Shown one piece after another: positions 1 to 10,772 of a DNA stretch of 64,000 nucleotides. Source of the DNA: Gordionus sp. m RMFG-2023 (taxonomy: Eukaryota > Nematomorpha > Gordioida > Chordodea > Parachordodidae); the NCBI RefSeq assembly GCF_954871325.1, contig NC_088775.1:65263561-65327560 (forward strand), in the 5' to 3' direction. The stretch's first letter is position 1; every line of letters begins with the position of its first letter. The notes below the pieces were generated by a model. The model was not told the DNA's origin and made no database searches. It was given only the letters and a program-made list of their open reading frames with translations. The position numbers and the translations under genes are program-made.

Positions 1-1577
1 TTTTATTATCTTCCCCTTTCTCATCATTTCACTTCCTATCTTCACTTTTTAATTTTCTTTATCTTTACCTTCCTTTCCCTTTTAATTTCCCTATTTTCTT
101 TCCATTTAATTTTCTCTTATTTCCTAACTCAGGCTACACACTCCAGCCGAAGGCTATGTTTATCAAAAAATAAATATCATTCAATTCTTAATTCAACTCA
201 TATTCAAGCAAAAAAATTATACTGGGTCATATGACGTGAAGCCCAATAAAGTCTACCAAATGCAAAATAAAGTTATTCATCTATATATACTAAAAATGCT
301 TATACTTTTCATTTTAGAATACATCTATTTTAGCTTCTGATGGATGATATTCCCACTATTTCTAGAGAGGTTAACCTAATATTGACTCTTCTTCAGGTTT
401 AATACATTAATATGTTTTTTAATTATTCTTTTGTTTTTATTTTAGATAACAAGCCATGTCCTAACCTCACTTATTTTCATCAACTTTATTAATGGAAAAA
501 TATGCAGTAGTTCTGTCGTGGCCTTTATAACAATTCTTACTACCTTTGGTTGAGTTAACATTGTCGTTCATGATTCTATTTTAGAGGGGCTACCAATGCT
601 GACATTGACAGATATCTCATTTTCGTTCTTCTTTTACCAGTATCTCAAGGCATAGGCATATGACTCATCTTTATCATGACATATTGTGTTTTGTACACTG
701 CTTTGGTAATCCGTCATTACTTTCATCTACAACCCTAAATGATATGAAATTGTACATTAATTATTTCCTTCCCAGACAACCTTCCAGATTTATTTTGTCG
801 CTTTTCCCATCAAAAATAAAAATGTCAACAAGGATTTGTTTTTAATTTTATCAAATACACAACATAATAATTATTCCTCATTATTTTTTAAAAAAATTAG
901 CCTAAATTATTTATATGTCAATAAAAAATATTTTTTTCTTAAAAAAAAATATATATAATTTGCATATAAGTTTCATAAGTGTTTAATGGCATTTTTGTTA
1001 TTTAAATAGATAGCATTTTTTTTTACTTAACATAAAATATAGACAAATAATTTGGGAAATGCAAGACTTAAATTTATCCGAAAAGCTACAATAACCCTAA
1101 TAATAAACAACAATTTATTTTTTATATATAATTATAATTGATCATATTACCAAAAAGTATAAGAGTCGGTTATTTTTATTTTATTTGTCATGATTCTCTA
1201 ATAAGTGGTTTGCCCAGGCCTTCCCAGTTTCCATTAATACGGAATTCACATGTTTTTTTTTACATCTTAAACTAATTGGTAAATCAGATAATTCCCTTTT
1301 ATGTGATGATAAATTAAAATTTTAACTATCTCCGAGGTAAGACAAAATTTTCAAAATTTTATAGGATACGACTGGGCTTGGAACCTCAAAATTTATATTA
1401 GCTTGCACCTGACATGGTAATATCTTTGACAAATTATTAAGGGTTGAACTGGACTAGATAAACTTTTTAATAATTATGGGCTTCCTAATATTGTGAGCTT
1501 GGATCTGGCATGACATCTATCGTAAAAAAATGAATAAAAATCTCATTCCCCGTCATTTTTGACTGGCTTTCTACGAG
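1..1577 (+). mobile_element. Helitron 3' portion (non-autonomous, truncated by the window edge)
   Basis: From about 335 onwards this sequence is collinear with 35862-37689, the 3' part of the outer Helitron further right. Shared landmarks include the stretch around 485-660 (matching 36395-36770) and the last 60 bases. It ends with a GC-rich hairpin (1549-1555 pairing with 1560-1566, one mismatch) followed a few bases later by CTACGAG and then T, a decayed form of the CTAG-T end of Helitrons. The hairpin and the CTRR end are known family hallmarks. The small open frames here (for example 660-845) are not conserved between the two copies and are not called as genes. The 5' end lies outside the window. 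Confidence 0.7.
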
Positions 1578-1664
1578 TTTGTTTTAATAAAAGTTAAATA
1601 ATCATCGTTTTCCTTATTAGATGTTAAATCTATTGATGTTATAGTATGAGCTTGATTATATAGC

Positions 1665-3452
1665 CAGTGACGAAGCGTCTATAGAAGCAAGGGAAGCATT
1701 GCTTCCCTTGAAATTTTTTTTACAAAATTTTTAAATAAACTTAATATAATCTTTGTACTATGCTAAACTAAACTGACTTCGTTAAAAAAATTAATATAAT
1801 TTTTATAACGCTAAAAAGATTAATATAATTTTCAACGTTAAAAGATTAATATAATTTTTTAACGTTAATAAATTAATATCATTTTACTATATTAAGAAAT
1901 ACTATTATTTTTACTACGTAAAAAAGTTACTATTATTTTTACTAAGTTAAAAAATTAACTATTATTTTTACTACGTTAAAAAAAATATACATGAGGGAAG
2001 CAAATCTAATATTGCTTATTTTTTTAATAAATAAAGAGAAAATCATGCCATGGTATTGTGTAATTTTACCATTATAAAATAAGCATTGGGGAAGCATAAA
2101 AAAATGCTTATTTTTTTAATAAATAAAAGAGAAAGAAATTTTTTTATATAATATTTTTTTCTTTACTTTTTGAAAATAAAAAATTTTTCGTTTTTAAAAT
2201 CATTTATTAATGTTTAATAATTGTAATTGTATTATTGAAAATTTATTAACATTATCATTTAGCTCAAGAAATTTTGATGCTAAAAATTGATTATTGAAAA
2301 AGGAAGACCGAAACCAATTTTACAAAACTTAAAAAAAGAAATCAAAACTTGCATCCGTAATTTTTCTATCGATAAATATGAAAAATATGAATGGCTCACT
2401 GGATGTGAATTTTCTAATTCTCTATGTTGTTGGTCATGCCTATTATTCCCAAAGGAAAAATATGTTTGGTATGATAAAAGATTTTCGGATATGAATAATT
2501 TTTCAAAGCAGTTAAATGGCATGAAGAATCAACCGCTCATTTGCAGTCGATGATTCAATTTAAAACATTTGGCCAAAATCATATTGAAAATATGATAGAT
2601 TCGATGCGCAAAATATCAATCTAACAGCATAATTCTAAAGTCAAATTAAGTAAAGAAATATTGAAAATATTGATCAACTTTATATGTTTTCTTGGAATCC
2701 AGGAGCTCGTATTCGGTGGTGATGATGAATCTTCTAATTCAGTAAATAGAGGAAATTATATAGAATTAATTTATTTGCTCGCGGAAGATAATTTACTATT
2801 GATACATCATTTAGAAATAGTGCAGTTTTTATTGGACTATCAAGCTATATTCAAAATGATTACATTAATTCTATTTCATATGTCTTACAAAAAATATTAA
2901 ATTCGTCGAATTGTTAGATATTAGTAAATTCCAAATAATCAAAATTTCCCAAAATATTTATGAGATAATTTAAACGACACTTATTCTCAATTTTTCGACT
3001 TACACAAGCTGGAAACCGAATTAAAGGTAGTGTTTCGTGTTGAATTTAGAAAGAAAAAGAATGTTAATGAAATACTTGAATTTTAATATGCAATAATTTG
3101 ATGAAATTAAAGAGTTTTTTAAATTATGCAAATTCATCTTAACTTTGGCTTCAACAACAGCAAGTTCAGAACGGATTTTTTCATCTTTAAAAAGAATCAA
3201 ATCTTATTGCAGAAACAGGATAAGCCAAAATCGATTATCGAATCTATCTTTGATTTCGATTGTAAAAAAATATTTAAAAATTTAAAATCTAGCAATAACG
3301 TTTATAATGCAGTACTATCATTTTACTCAAAAACAAAGACGAATACCATTTATTTATAAATCTTAATGTTTTTATGGTTTGAGTTTGACCAAAATAAAAA
3401 TAAATTTTTTTTTGATTGCTTCTCTAGTAGTGAACTTGACGCTTCGTCACTG
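1665..3452 (+). mobile_element. hAT element, internally deleted (hAT-1)
   Basis: The ends are perfect 15 bp inverted repeats, CAGTGACGAAGCGTC, at 1665 and ending at 3452. Flanks read tatatagc on the left and ttatatac on the right, which looks like a degraded 8 bp target duplication. Inside lie fragments of a TTF-zinc-finger/ZMYM1-type hAT transposase: the zinc-finger part near 2290-2620, a segment at 2661-2900, and the C-terminal dimerisation part near 3123-3310. The middle, which should hold most of the catalytic region, is missing. The subterminal stretch 1740-2000 is built of short repeats of AT-rich sequence containing TACGTTAAAAAA. Confidence 0.85.
2287..3359 (+). pseudogene. hAT transposase remnant (TTF-type zinc finger and C-terminal dimerisation domain)
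   Basis: Reading from 2287, the protein contains EKYEWLTGCEFSNSLCCWSC followed by LLFPKEK, the signature of the TTF-type zinc finger that starts ZMYM1-like hAT transposases. A frame change near 2510-2520 leads into WHEESTAHLQSMIQF, the expected continuation. The segment at 2661-2900 contains FGGDDESSNSVNRGNYIELI, typical of the same family. At about 3123 a different frame gives LASTTASSERIFSSLKRIKS, the hAT C-terminal dimerisation motif. The central catalytic block between about 2900 and 3120 is absent. This is therefore a dead, internally deleted transposase gene; it has at least two frame changes and stops. Confidence 0.8.
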
Positions 3453-4199
3453 TTATATACTCTGGTAATACATTTAGGGCTTCTTTTAATAATATATTTT
3501 GAAAGTATATTGTTTTATCATCCCACTCAAAGTTCTTTAAATATGGATGTGATAATGATGTCAAAAAAGCCTCATTATATTTTCAAATCATAGCAAAATA
3601 TTTTCTTAAAATTATTTTGCCCATACCATCTTTGGCAGCTTTTAAAAGGTAGACTTGTAAATTGAATTTTTAAGATAACCTATGCCCATTTTAACCACAC
3701 ATAAATAATATACTTTAATATGTTAAATAAAATTTGTGTTTAACCCTTTATCATTTTTTTGTTTATACAGGTTTTGCATCTAGCCTGTATATTGTCTTGC
3801 TTAACTTTTATTTTAAAGAAATTTCCATATAAAATTTTAAGATTGGGATTTTATTCGGAGGAATTCATTTCTATAATTTAATTTCACTACCTTCTTCTTC
3901 ACTACCATGAGTGTTAATCATCCTACAAATTAAAAAATATTACATAAAAATGGTAATGATATTATATCGAGTTACAATATATAAAAAATTATGTTTAATT
4001 ATTTCGTTTTGGTGTTGTTATTTTTGTCTATCTACCTTAATGTGAGTTGTAAAATTTTTTTTAAAGCTAAATTTGGCAATCAATATATAAGATTCTAGAA
4101 GAAAATAAGATATATATTGTGATATATAAAATTTTAAACATGAATATTAAAAAAAATCTATATCTTTTATCAAGAAAATGATACAAGTTTCTTTTTAGA
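3453..4199. other. AT-rich non-coding spacer
   Basis: I see no coding frame, RNA gene or clear terminal repeat here. The right end of hAT-1 borders it on the left and a palindromic MITE fragment on the right. Confidence 0.5.
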
Positions 4200-4319
4200 A
4201 TAAAGAATTTCGGATACAGATACTAGTATCTTATTAAAAATGTTAAAAAGATACTGAGTACAAGATACAAAAGGATCTTATATCCTAGATACAAGTATTC
4301 GCGGTACTGCCCAACTCTG
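4200..4319. repeat. Fragment of a GATAC-rich palindromic MITE
   Basis: The stretch is full of GATAC and GTATC words in both orientations, for example tactagtatctt and atcctagatacaagtat, and ends with TACTGCCCAACTCTG. Read in reverse this end is CAGAGTTGGGCAGTA, a terminus resembling a known class of hAT-like MITEs in invertebrates. I could not find the opposite end, so the copy looks truncated. Confidence 0.4.
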
Positions 4320-4681
4320 TAAATCACTATAATTCTATAAAAATAAAGCTAACCTATTTTTAAAAAATCCATACTGGACCTAAATATATTTTCTGAGAAA
4401 TAATCCGGACTGGAAAATATAAAACTTGGGCAGGCCGGGACCATCTAATGGTAATTGCTGGTGTGATTTATATATATATGAAAAAAAAGTAAAAAGTTTC
4501 GCAAGGAACATATTAAATACTCAAAATTTCAAATATTTACTAATAATTTTGAATATTTTATTTTAATACTATTTATGTTATCCGATTTGAGTCTTTCATT
4601 TCTTTAATTTCGATATAATACGATTTTTAAAAAAAGAAACCAAACATCCTTTTTCCTTATTCTGATATGTAATATATGAAT

Positions 4682-4910
4682 CAGAGACTTGCAGAGAAAC
4701 AATTTGCATGGCCCGGCCAGAATTTTTTTTCAAAAATTTTTACGGCCCGGCTTTTTCAAAAATAAATTTCAGGCCCGGCCCGGATTTTTTCAAAATATAT
4801 TATATTTATTTTTTATTTCTGTAGCTAATAATGTCGATTTCAAATATTTGGTTTTAAAGGCCCAGTCCGAATTTTTTTTATAAAAATTTTTAGACCATGA
4901 GCTGATATAA
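4682..4910 (+). mobile_element. GGCC-rich MITE, CAGAG-end type, decayed
   Basis: It starts CAGAGACTTGCAGAG and then carries GGCCCGGCC motifs alternating with T- and A-runs. It matches, in reverse orientation, the element at 62137-62396 (whose reverse complement begins CAGAGCCCTGCAGAG), including the middle part around 4800-4850. A related fragment (gcaggccgggac) lies just to the left at 4433. No coding capacity. The target duplication is not clear. Confidence 0.5.
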
Positions 4911-5542
4911 ATAATATATTGTAATTTAATGTATGTAAAATCGAATAACAATATTCATTATATTTTTGTTTATATAATATTAATAAATAGATAAAATTTT
5001 TTAGGTCATATTTTTATAAACTATATTTTTCCTCTATTGTTTAGCATTATTTTTAATATAATATATTATACTTATTTTTATTTATAATCAAAATTGAAAT
5101 TATTACCGCCTCTAAGTCTTGATTCGCCTATTTAGAGCCATGCGATGCTCAAAAATATTTTTCATGTTCAAATATCAATTATATGAGTTACCATTTTAAA
5201 TATTTATTTTTACCCTTCTCCTTCCTCCCAAGTTGTAACGATATACATTTATTAAGGTAGAACTAGGCTTATTTGATACACATTCATTATCATATCAATA
5301 TTTATGCTGATTAAATTATTCCTGACCCCCGTAGTAATAGCTTGATTAACTGAGAGGTGTCGCATGGCTTGTTACTTATTAAATAGATCTTTAACTATAT
5401 CTTGATACACCATATATTTTTATACTTTAATAAGGTAAAGAAAAATAACTTAAAATGTATTGGTCTAGGGGTTCGTACTCATAGCTGGTTTAGTCGATAT
5501 TTACACCCAAGTCGTAGGTCTGGGTCTTAAAAAACCACCAAT
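4911..5542. other. AT-rich non-coding spacer
   Basis: No coding frame or terminal repeat was recognised. A word resembling a tRNA B box (ggttcgtactc, 5469) is present, but the A-box-like word follows it instead of preceding it, so it is not a tRNA or SINE head. Confidence 0.5.
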
Positions 5543-6855
5543 CATAAGCGTAGCCGGGGAGGGGGGGCAAGGGGAAATCCCCCCTTCAGAAATTTATCAC
5601 TTTTTGTAAATATAGTTTTTAGCTAATAAAAAATATCCCCCTTAGTCCTCCCCCCACTCCCTGACCCTCAAATATGTATGCATATATCTTAAATAATAAT
5701 TTGAAAGAAAGAATGTAAAAGTTGATATTTTTTTATAAAACTATTCATTTTATAGATTTTTGGGAAGATAAATATATAAAATGAACCAAAAATGTTTTTT
5801 AATAAATGGAATATAAGCCAAAGATAAGTCTTAACAGAACTGAAATGTATTATAATTAATAATAATAGATCCATAAAATTACTAAATAATATGATATATC
5901 AAATATAATTTTTTATAAAGTGAGTAATTTTAATTTATTTATCTTAATTAAAGTAAAATATAATTATAAAACTATTGATAAAATAAATCATAAATTAAGA
6001 AAAATATAAAAGCACAATACAAACAGTGGAATATTATATGTCGTAGATTTACAGTATATCTAATTATCAAATGACAATCAAGTAATTTTTACCAATATAG
6101 CGAATTATATATTTTACAGAAAACTATAAAATATTGATAAGGACATCAGAAAATATCTTAAGACATTGTGGGATGAATAACATGAAAATTAAATTTTAAT
6201 ATTATTTTTACTCAAAATAAATAGATGGCGTTAAATAATTGAATGCAAATTGTTACTATATTTAATAACAAGAGCATTGTTACATAAAATTTGTTAAATT
6301 ATTAATTGTAATATATTCTCTAACTGTCAAATATGTCTGTAAAAGTGGAATTTTACCTAATATTTTATAACTAATTCTATATAATAGAGTAAAATCAACT
6401 ATAGGTTTACTTACTTTTTATAAAGAAATTTCTTATAATTGTTTGGAATAAATTATTACCATGCTTTTATCTAGTTTTGTTAGACGACCCGATTAAGATT
6501 TTAGCCAAGATAATTTTATGTAAGCCTGGGGATTTTTCAGATAAAGATTCAACCTTTCTGTCGTCTATCAACAAAATCTCTGGGTTTACATAATATTATT
6601 ATGTCTAAAATTTTGATCGGGCCGTTTAATAACGCTACAATTAATAATACAAACATAAATAGATGATTTCCATAAAATTTGAGTTAACCAATTAACTTCA
6701 CGACTCAATTTCAAAACTCGAGTCGTTAAAATGAGTAGACTAATAGACTCAAAACTGCGACTCGGAGTCGAAGTCAGGACTATTTAATGCTAAATTTCAC
6801 TATAAACAAAATTATCCCCTACCATTCCTATAGAAAATTTGTGGCTGCACGCCTG
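5543..6855 (+). mobile_element. hAT-A family element, copy 1
   Basis: It begins CATAAGCGTAGCCGGGG followed by a G-run and a C-run, and ends with GGCTGCACGCCTG, both matching the ends of copies 2 (16451-22825) and 3 (22996-38142). The body shares long stretches with them, for example tatgcatatatctta near 5675 with 16590 and 23135, and 6283-6470 with 37715-37905. It has no transposase frame. A 166 bp MITE (6472-6637) sits inside. I do not see a clear 8 bp target duplication. Confidence 0.65.
6472..6637. mobile_element. TAG-end MITE inserted in hAT-A copy 1
   Basis: The left end is TAGTTTTGTTAGACGACCCG and the right end, read in reverse, is TAGCGTTATTAAACGGCCCG. The two continue into matching GATTAAGATTTTAG and GATCAAAATTTTAG. 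It resembles the element at 10570-10764 and is likely a non-autonomous hAT derivative. The interruption is absent from copy 3 of hAT-A at the matching place near 37900. Confidence 0.6.
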
Positions 6856-7176
6856 CAGGTATGATATTATCATCAAACATTAATTTTATATATATATTAT
6901 ATTTTAAATGTAAAAATTGCTTGCATGAAAGAGTCTTAATTGTTCCAACTTCTTATTATCCACGTATTATTCCAGATAAATTAACTAACACTTAAAACTA
7001 AAATATTTATTAAAAAGTTACTAATTTAGATTTTGTTTTAGCTTTTAATCTATTAAAAAATCCTTTAAAATGATATTCATAAAATTAAAATAGATTTTAC
7101 CAAAATTCGGATATCCAAACATAACAGTCAAACTAATTTTTTATTAATTTTTCTGCTATTACTAACTGAATATTGT

Positions 7177-7201
7177 TTCGAGTCAACAGTGTTTGAACGA
7201 G
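7177..7201 (+). promoter_or_regulatory. Iron-responsive-element-like hairpin in the ferritin leader
   Basis: A CAGTGT hexaloop (7187-7192) is closed by 7183-7186 (TCAA) pairing with 7193-7196 (TTGA). After a G/A mismatch (7182, 7197) and a single unpaired base (A7181), a lower stem follows: GC(7198), CG(7199), TA(7200) and a T-G wobble. The canonical IRE has the loop CAGUGN, a 5 bp upper stem and an unpaired C six bases before the loop; here that position is A. The hairpin lies 53 bases before the ferritin start codon, where ferritin mRNAs carry an IRE. Iron-regulatory protein would bind here to block translation when iron is low. Loop and place fit; the bulge base does not. Confidence 0.55.
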
Positions 7202-7245
7202 CAATATTACATTAAACTACTTTATACTATATAAGAATTTAAAGA

Positions 7246-7898
7246 ATGTGCCGCGTAAGACAAAATTATACGGCTGAGATTGAGGCTGCTATAAACAAAC
7301 AAATAAATATGGAATTGTTTGCCTCATACACATATATGTCTATGGTAAAATTGGAAATCGAATTAAATTTAACATTTTTTAGGCTACTTATTTTGACAGA
7401 GATGATGTTGCTCTTCATAATATTTCAAAATATTTTATGGAACAAAGTGATGAGGAGAGAGATCATGCCAGAAAATTGATTAAGTATCAAAATAAAAGAG
7501 GAGGAAGAGTTGTCTATAAGTCTATTCAAGTTTATCTTCCTTTTTTATAATTCTTATTTGTACTCAGCAACCAGAGAAAGATGATTGGAAATCTCCACTT
7601 GATGCTTTTAATGCAGCTTTAGATCTTGAAAAGAATGTAAATGCATCTTTGCTGGAAATTCATTTATTAGGATGCACTCATCTAGATCCTAATGTAAATT
7701 ATATGTTGAATTTAAAAATAATTTGGATTATAGTTACAAGATTTTATCGATGAGTATCTAGTAGATCAAGTCAATTCAATTAAAGAGGTGTCTGATCATG
7801 TTACAAATTTGATTCGTGTTGGTTCAGGATTAGGAGAATACCAGTTTGATAAACATTTTTATGATGATAAAGAAAATAGTATCAAGCAAAAATTATAA
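7246..7898 (+). CDS. FTH: Ferritin heavy chain (four exons, three tiny introns)
   Basis: Ferritin H subunits form a 24-subunit cage in the cytosol and oxidise Fe(II) for storage. Exons are 7246-7344, 7383-7529, 7568-7693 and 7734-7898; introns are 38, 38 and 40 bp, all GT-AG and all in phase 0. The spliced product has 178 residues, the usual size. All ferroxidase residues are present: E23, Y30, E57/E58 and H61 in [12 protein letters not shown]103 in LDLEKNVN, and Q136 in YLVDQVN. The conserved words [19 protein letters not shown] and GEYQFDKH are also there. No signal peptide precedes RQNY, so the protein should be cytosolic, unlike secreted insect ferritins. The start is the only ATG in frame before the first helix. 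An IRE-like hairpin lies just upstream. An unspliced reading gives a misleading 77-residue frame through intron 1. No breaks are seen; the gene looks functional. Confidence 0.95.
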
Positions 7899-9639
7899 TT
7901 AAATTATTTCAATATTTTTGATTTTAAATAATCTAAATCACACAATTATTATAATATAAAAATTCAATTATTCTTTACAAATATACTTTTTCATATTAAA
8001 TTTAATTTCTTGTAATTTTATCTGACACTAATATTTTTATCAATTATTCACATGATTTAATAAAATTTAATCCATTTATTTTTTATATTAATATTGCTAA
8101 ATTGTAATTACTTATTTAATATTTTATTGTGTGTATAAAAATTATAATTTTAGCACCCCCTCCCCCTCTTGCCATGTCTAATTTTTTGCCACTAAGTGAA
8201 TAAACCTTAACCAGCAGTGTCACTTTGGATGTGTAAATTTTAAAAACCTACTCTTGCCAGTGATCAATACTTAAAACCTTAAAAATTTTTTACTCTAAAG
8301 CTATGAATTTATAACTCGAATTATGTTCATCTAAACTAATAAGAATAAAGGATATTTTTATTTTTTTGCATAAAATCTTAGATTATAATTTTTTTCAATA
8401 AATACATTTTAAGCAAATACTAATGGATATCCTTACACTCCAACAGCACCACCCTCTCTAAAATGAATAAACTAATTAATTTTAAATAATAAGTTAATAA
8501 CTTTAAAAACATTAGGTATATTTTTTAATAGATACTATAAAAAAAATGAAATGATTTCATTAAATTTTTTTTGTAATGATTAAATATTGAATTTTATTAA
8601 ACAAATGTTGAACTATTTTTAAAATTTATGGTGAATTACTAAACAATATTGCTTGAAAATTATTTTCTTCAATCTCAAGAAGAATTATGTTCTGTGTAGT
8701 GCTAATTAACAAGATAAAATTATGATTTAAAAGAAAAGTGTATTTTATTAAGTTGTATATTGACAAACCATTTTTCTAGCTAATTATATCAATTTATGCA
8801 ATGTAAATACACTCTAAAATATTCATCTTAGTTATTAGAAAATCTTAATCTAGATATAGCTTGTCTCTGTTTTTTGGAACTATTTGTATATTTTTATTTA
8901 AGTTACTGATTATATTAAAAGCACTAAGACATAAATAATGAAATTGGGGCTAACTAATAAAATATTTAAATACTCTTTTCTTTCAGATCATAATTTATGG
9001 ATAACTCTGGGAAGGCCTTCTTAAGATTTAAAAAATTTAGAAGAATAATAAGGTAGCTACTGAGAACTTTTATATTTGACAAACCTTAGTTTAGAATACA
9101 TTTATATTTTACTTGTTTATAAATTATAATTTAAAATAAACATTTCTTATTCTATACTGTATAGTAATTTACCATAGGCTTTTAAAAAAATAATGTAACT
9201 ATGCCAAATGCTTTCCACTATAATTATGGAGGAGCAACCTCCCACCCCTTAGGAAAATGTTGAAAAAATTGCATTTAATGTAAATGGTATATTTTATTCT
9301 TAGGAGTGCAATGGATCATGAACATGATTTAGAAGCTTAATACACAATACTTATTTTAAATTATATAAATTGAGTATGCTTATAATCAGTGGCATATCCT
9401 TAATTTATCCAGTGGGGGAGGGGTGGGTGATTATTAAAAGTCTAAACCCCCATTTTCATGGTCCTGCACCCCTTCCCCCTTCTATGAAAAATCATTTAGA
9501 TATTATTGATTTTCACATGGCTATTTTTATTTTGCTTTTTTAGTATCTTTATCATCCTTTAAGTTGACTGAACAATTACAAGCACTACGAAAATCTATGC
9601 CATTGTTTTATTAATGCCTATGAGTGATAATCGCTATTA
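7899..9639. other. Ferritin 3' flank and AT-rich spacer
   Basis: Downstream of the ferritin stop there are AATAAA-type words (for example near 8058) that could serve as poly(A) signals. Beyond that the sequence is AT-rich with short C-runs (8155-8170) and a G-rich patch at 9411-9480 that begins cagtggcatatcc (9387), reminiscent of an hAT end. No opposite end was identified and no coding frame is convincing. Confidence 0.45.
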
Positions 9640-9912
9640 TAAATTAAAAAATTAGTTATAAAATTTTGGCCAGCCTTATTTTTTTAAATATACCTGGGCC
9701 AAGCCTAAAAAAATTTTTTTGAAAAATACCTAGGCTGGCCACTATATATTAGCGATATAAATTAAAAATTAATTTTTAAAAAATTTGGGCTGTGCCATTA
9801 AATTATTTTTTAAAAAAAGTTCAGGCTGACCCTAAAAACATAAAACCAGGGCTGAAAAAAAATATAGTTTTTTTTAAATCAATGTAAATGGTACTTCTGC
9901 AGGAAGGAAAAT
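9640..9912. mobile_element. GGCC-type MITE, decayed
   Basis: Blocks such as ggccagcc, gggccaagcc, ggctggcc and ggctgacc alternate with A- and T-runs. The right end, gtacttctgcagg, resembles in reverse the CTGCAGAGGTACC end of the element at 62137-62396. The boundaries are approximate and no target duplication was found. Confidence 0.45.
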
Positions 9913-10260
9913 AGTTATTAGCAAAATAAAAAAAATTGGCATCATGCATGCTGTTATGTTCTACCTCCCTCCCCCCTCTTGTCCTGTATAACTTATTTCT
10001 TTAAGTTTTTCTCCACTTGTTTCTTTTGTTTTCCCATCGTCCTTTTTTTTTATATTGACCAGTTTCAAGAATGATTGTATCGCGATATTATATAACAATA
10101 TGTTATTTTTTTTTCTTTGTTTGATAAATTATAAAAGGTTGCAAAAATACCTTTATTGGGGATTCTTTTTTTTTAAATTATTTTACTGAATATTTTTTGT
10201 GTTAAATAAAATTCTGAAAGTTTTATTCTTTGGTAAATTGTGATATTTTAACAATAAATT

Positions 10261-10390
10261 AAATTACTACCGATGATGACTAAGTTAAAACTCAACGTCA
10301 ACCTACCGGTCCCTCGAATTCTGCCGATCCCTCTCCCTATCCCCCGGTAGAACAGCCCGCGGTCGTGGCCGCGAACATATCACATGCTAA
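10261..10390. other. Isolated GC-richer patch
   Basis: This short block (cctaccggtccctcg, cggtagaacagcccgcgg) is markedly richer in G and C than its surroundings. It holds no open frame of note and no match to another part of the window. It could be a decayed transposon end. Confidence 0.3.
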
Positions 10391-10569
10391 TAGGGAAAAT
10401 ATAGAAGAACTCATTTTTAATATTTAGTTCCTTATTTAATCGATTTTGCCAACCACCAAAAAGTAATTACAAATCTAATAAAGAATCTTGTCACGCTCTA
10501 TACATAAAACCAGCCCAATTTCTAGAAGCTTTAACTAAAATTAATATTTAGGTGTTACAACCCGTTTGG

Positions 10570-10764
10570 TAGTGTTAAATGGCTCGATTTGAGCAAACGG
10601 CTAACTCAAGATTTTAGCCAGAAAAATATTGCCAAAGCCTTGAAATTTCGCTAATAGTCAAACCTTTGTACCATCTATGAGCAAAATCTTCAGGCTTACG
10701 GTATTTTCTTTTGGATATAGCCGTTTTTAAAAATCAGCTCAAATCGAGCCGTTTAACAACACTA
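10570..10764. mobile_element. TAGTG-end hAT-type MITE with perfect 8 bp target duplication
   Basis: The flanks ccgtttgg at 10562-10569 and 10765-10772 are identical, the 8 bp duplication made by hAT transposases. The left end reads TAGTGTTAAATGGCTCGATT and the right end in reverse TAGTGTTGTTAAACGGCTCG, both continuing to TTTGAGC. It is a relative of the insert at 6472-6637. It is 195 bp long with no coding capacity. Confidence 0.8.
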
Positions 10765-10772
10765 CCGTTTGG

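Noticed and set aside
660-845. Small coding gene of 61 residues
   Set aside because: It lies in the Helitron 3' region and the matching copy at 36730-36920 does not keep the frame.
5465-5500. tRNA or SINE promoter
   Set aside because: The B-box-like word precedes the A-box-like word, the wrong order.
7246-7479. A truncated 77-residue ferritin
   Set aside because: The apparent stop comes from reading through a 38 bp GT-AG intron; splicing restores a full ferritin.
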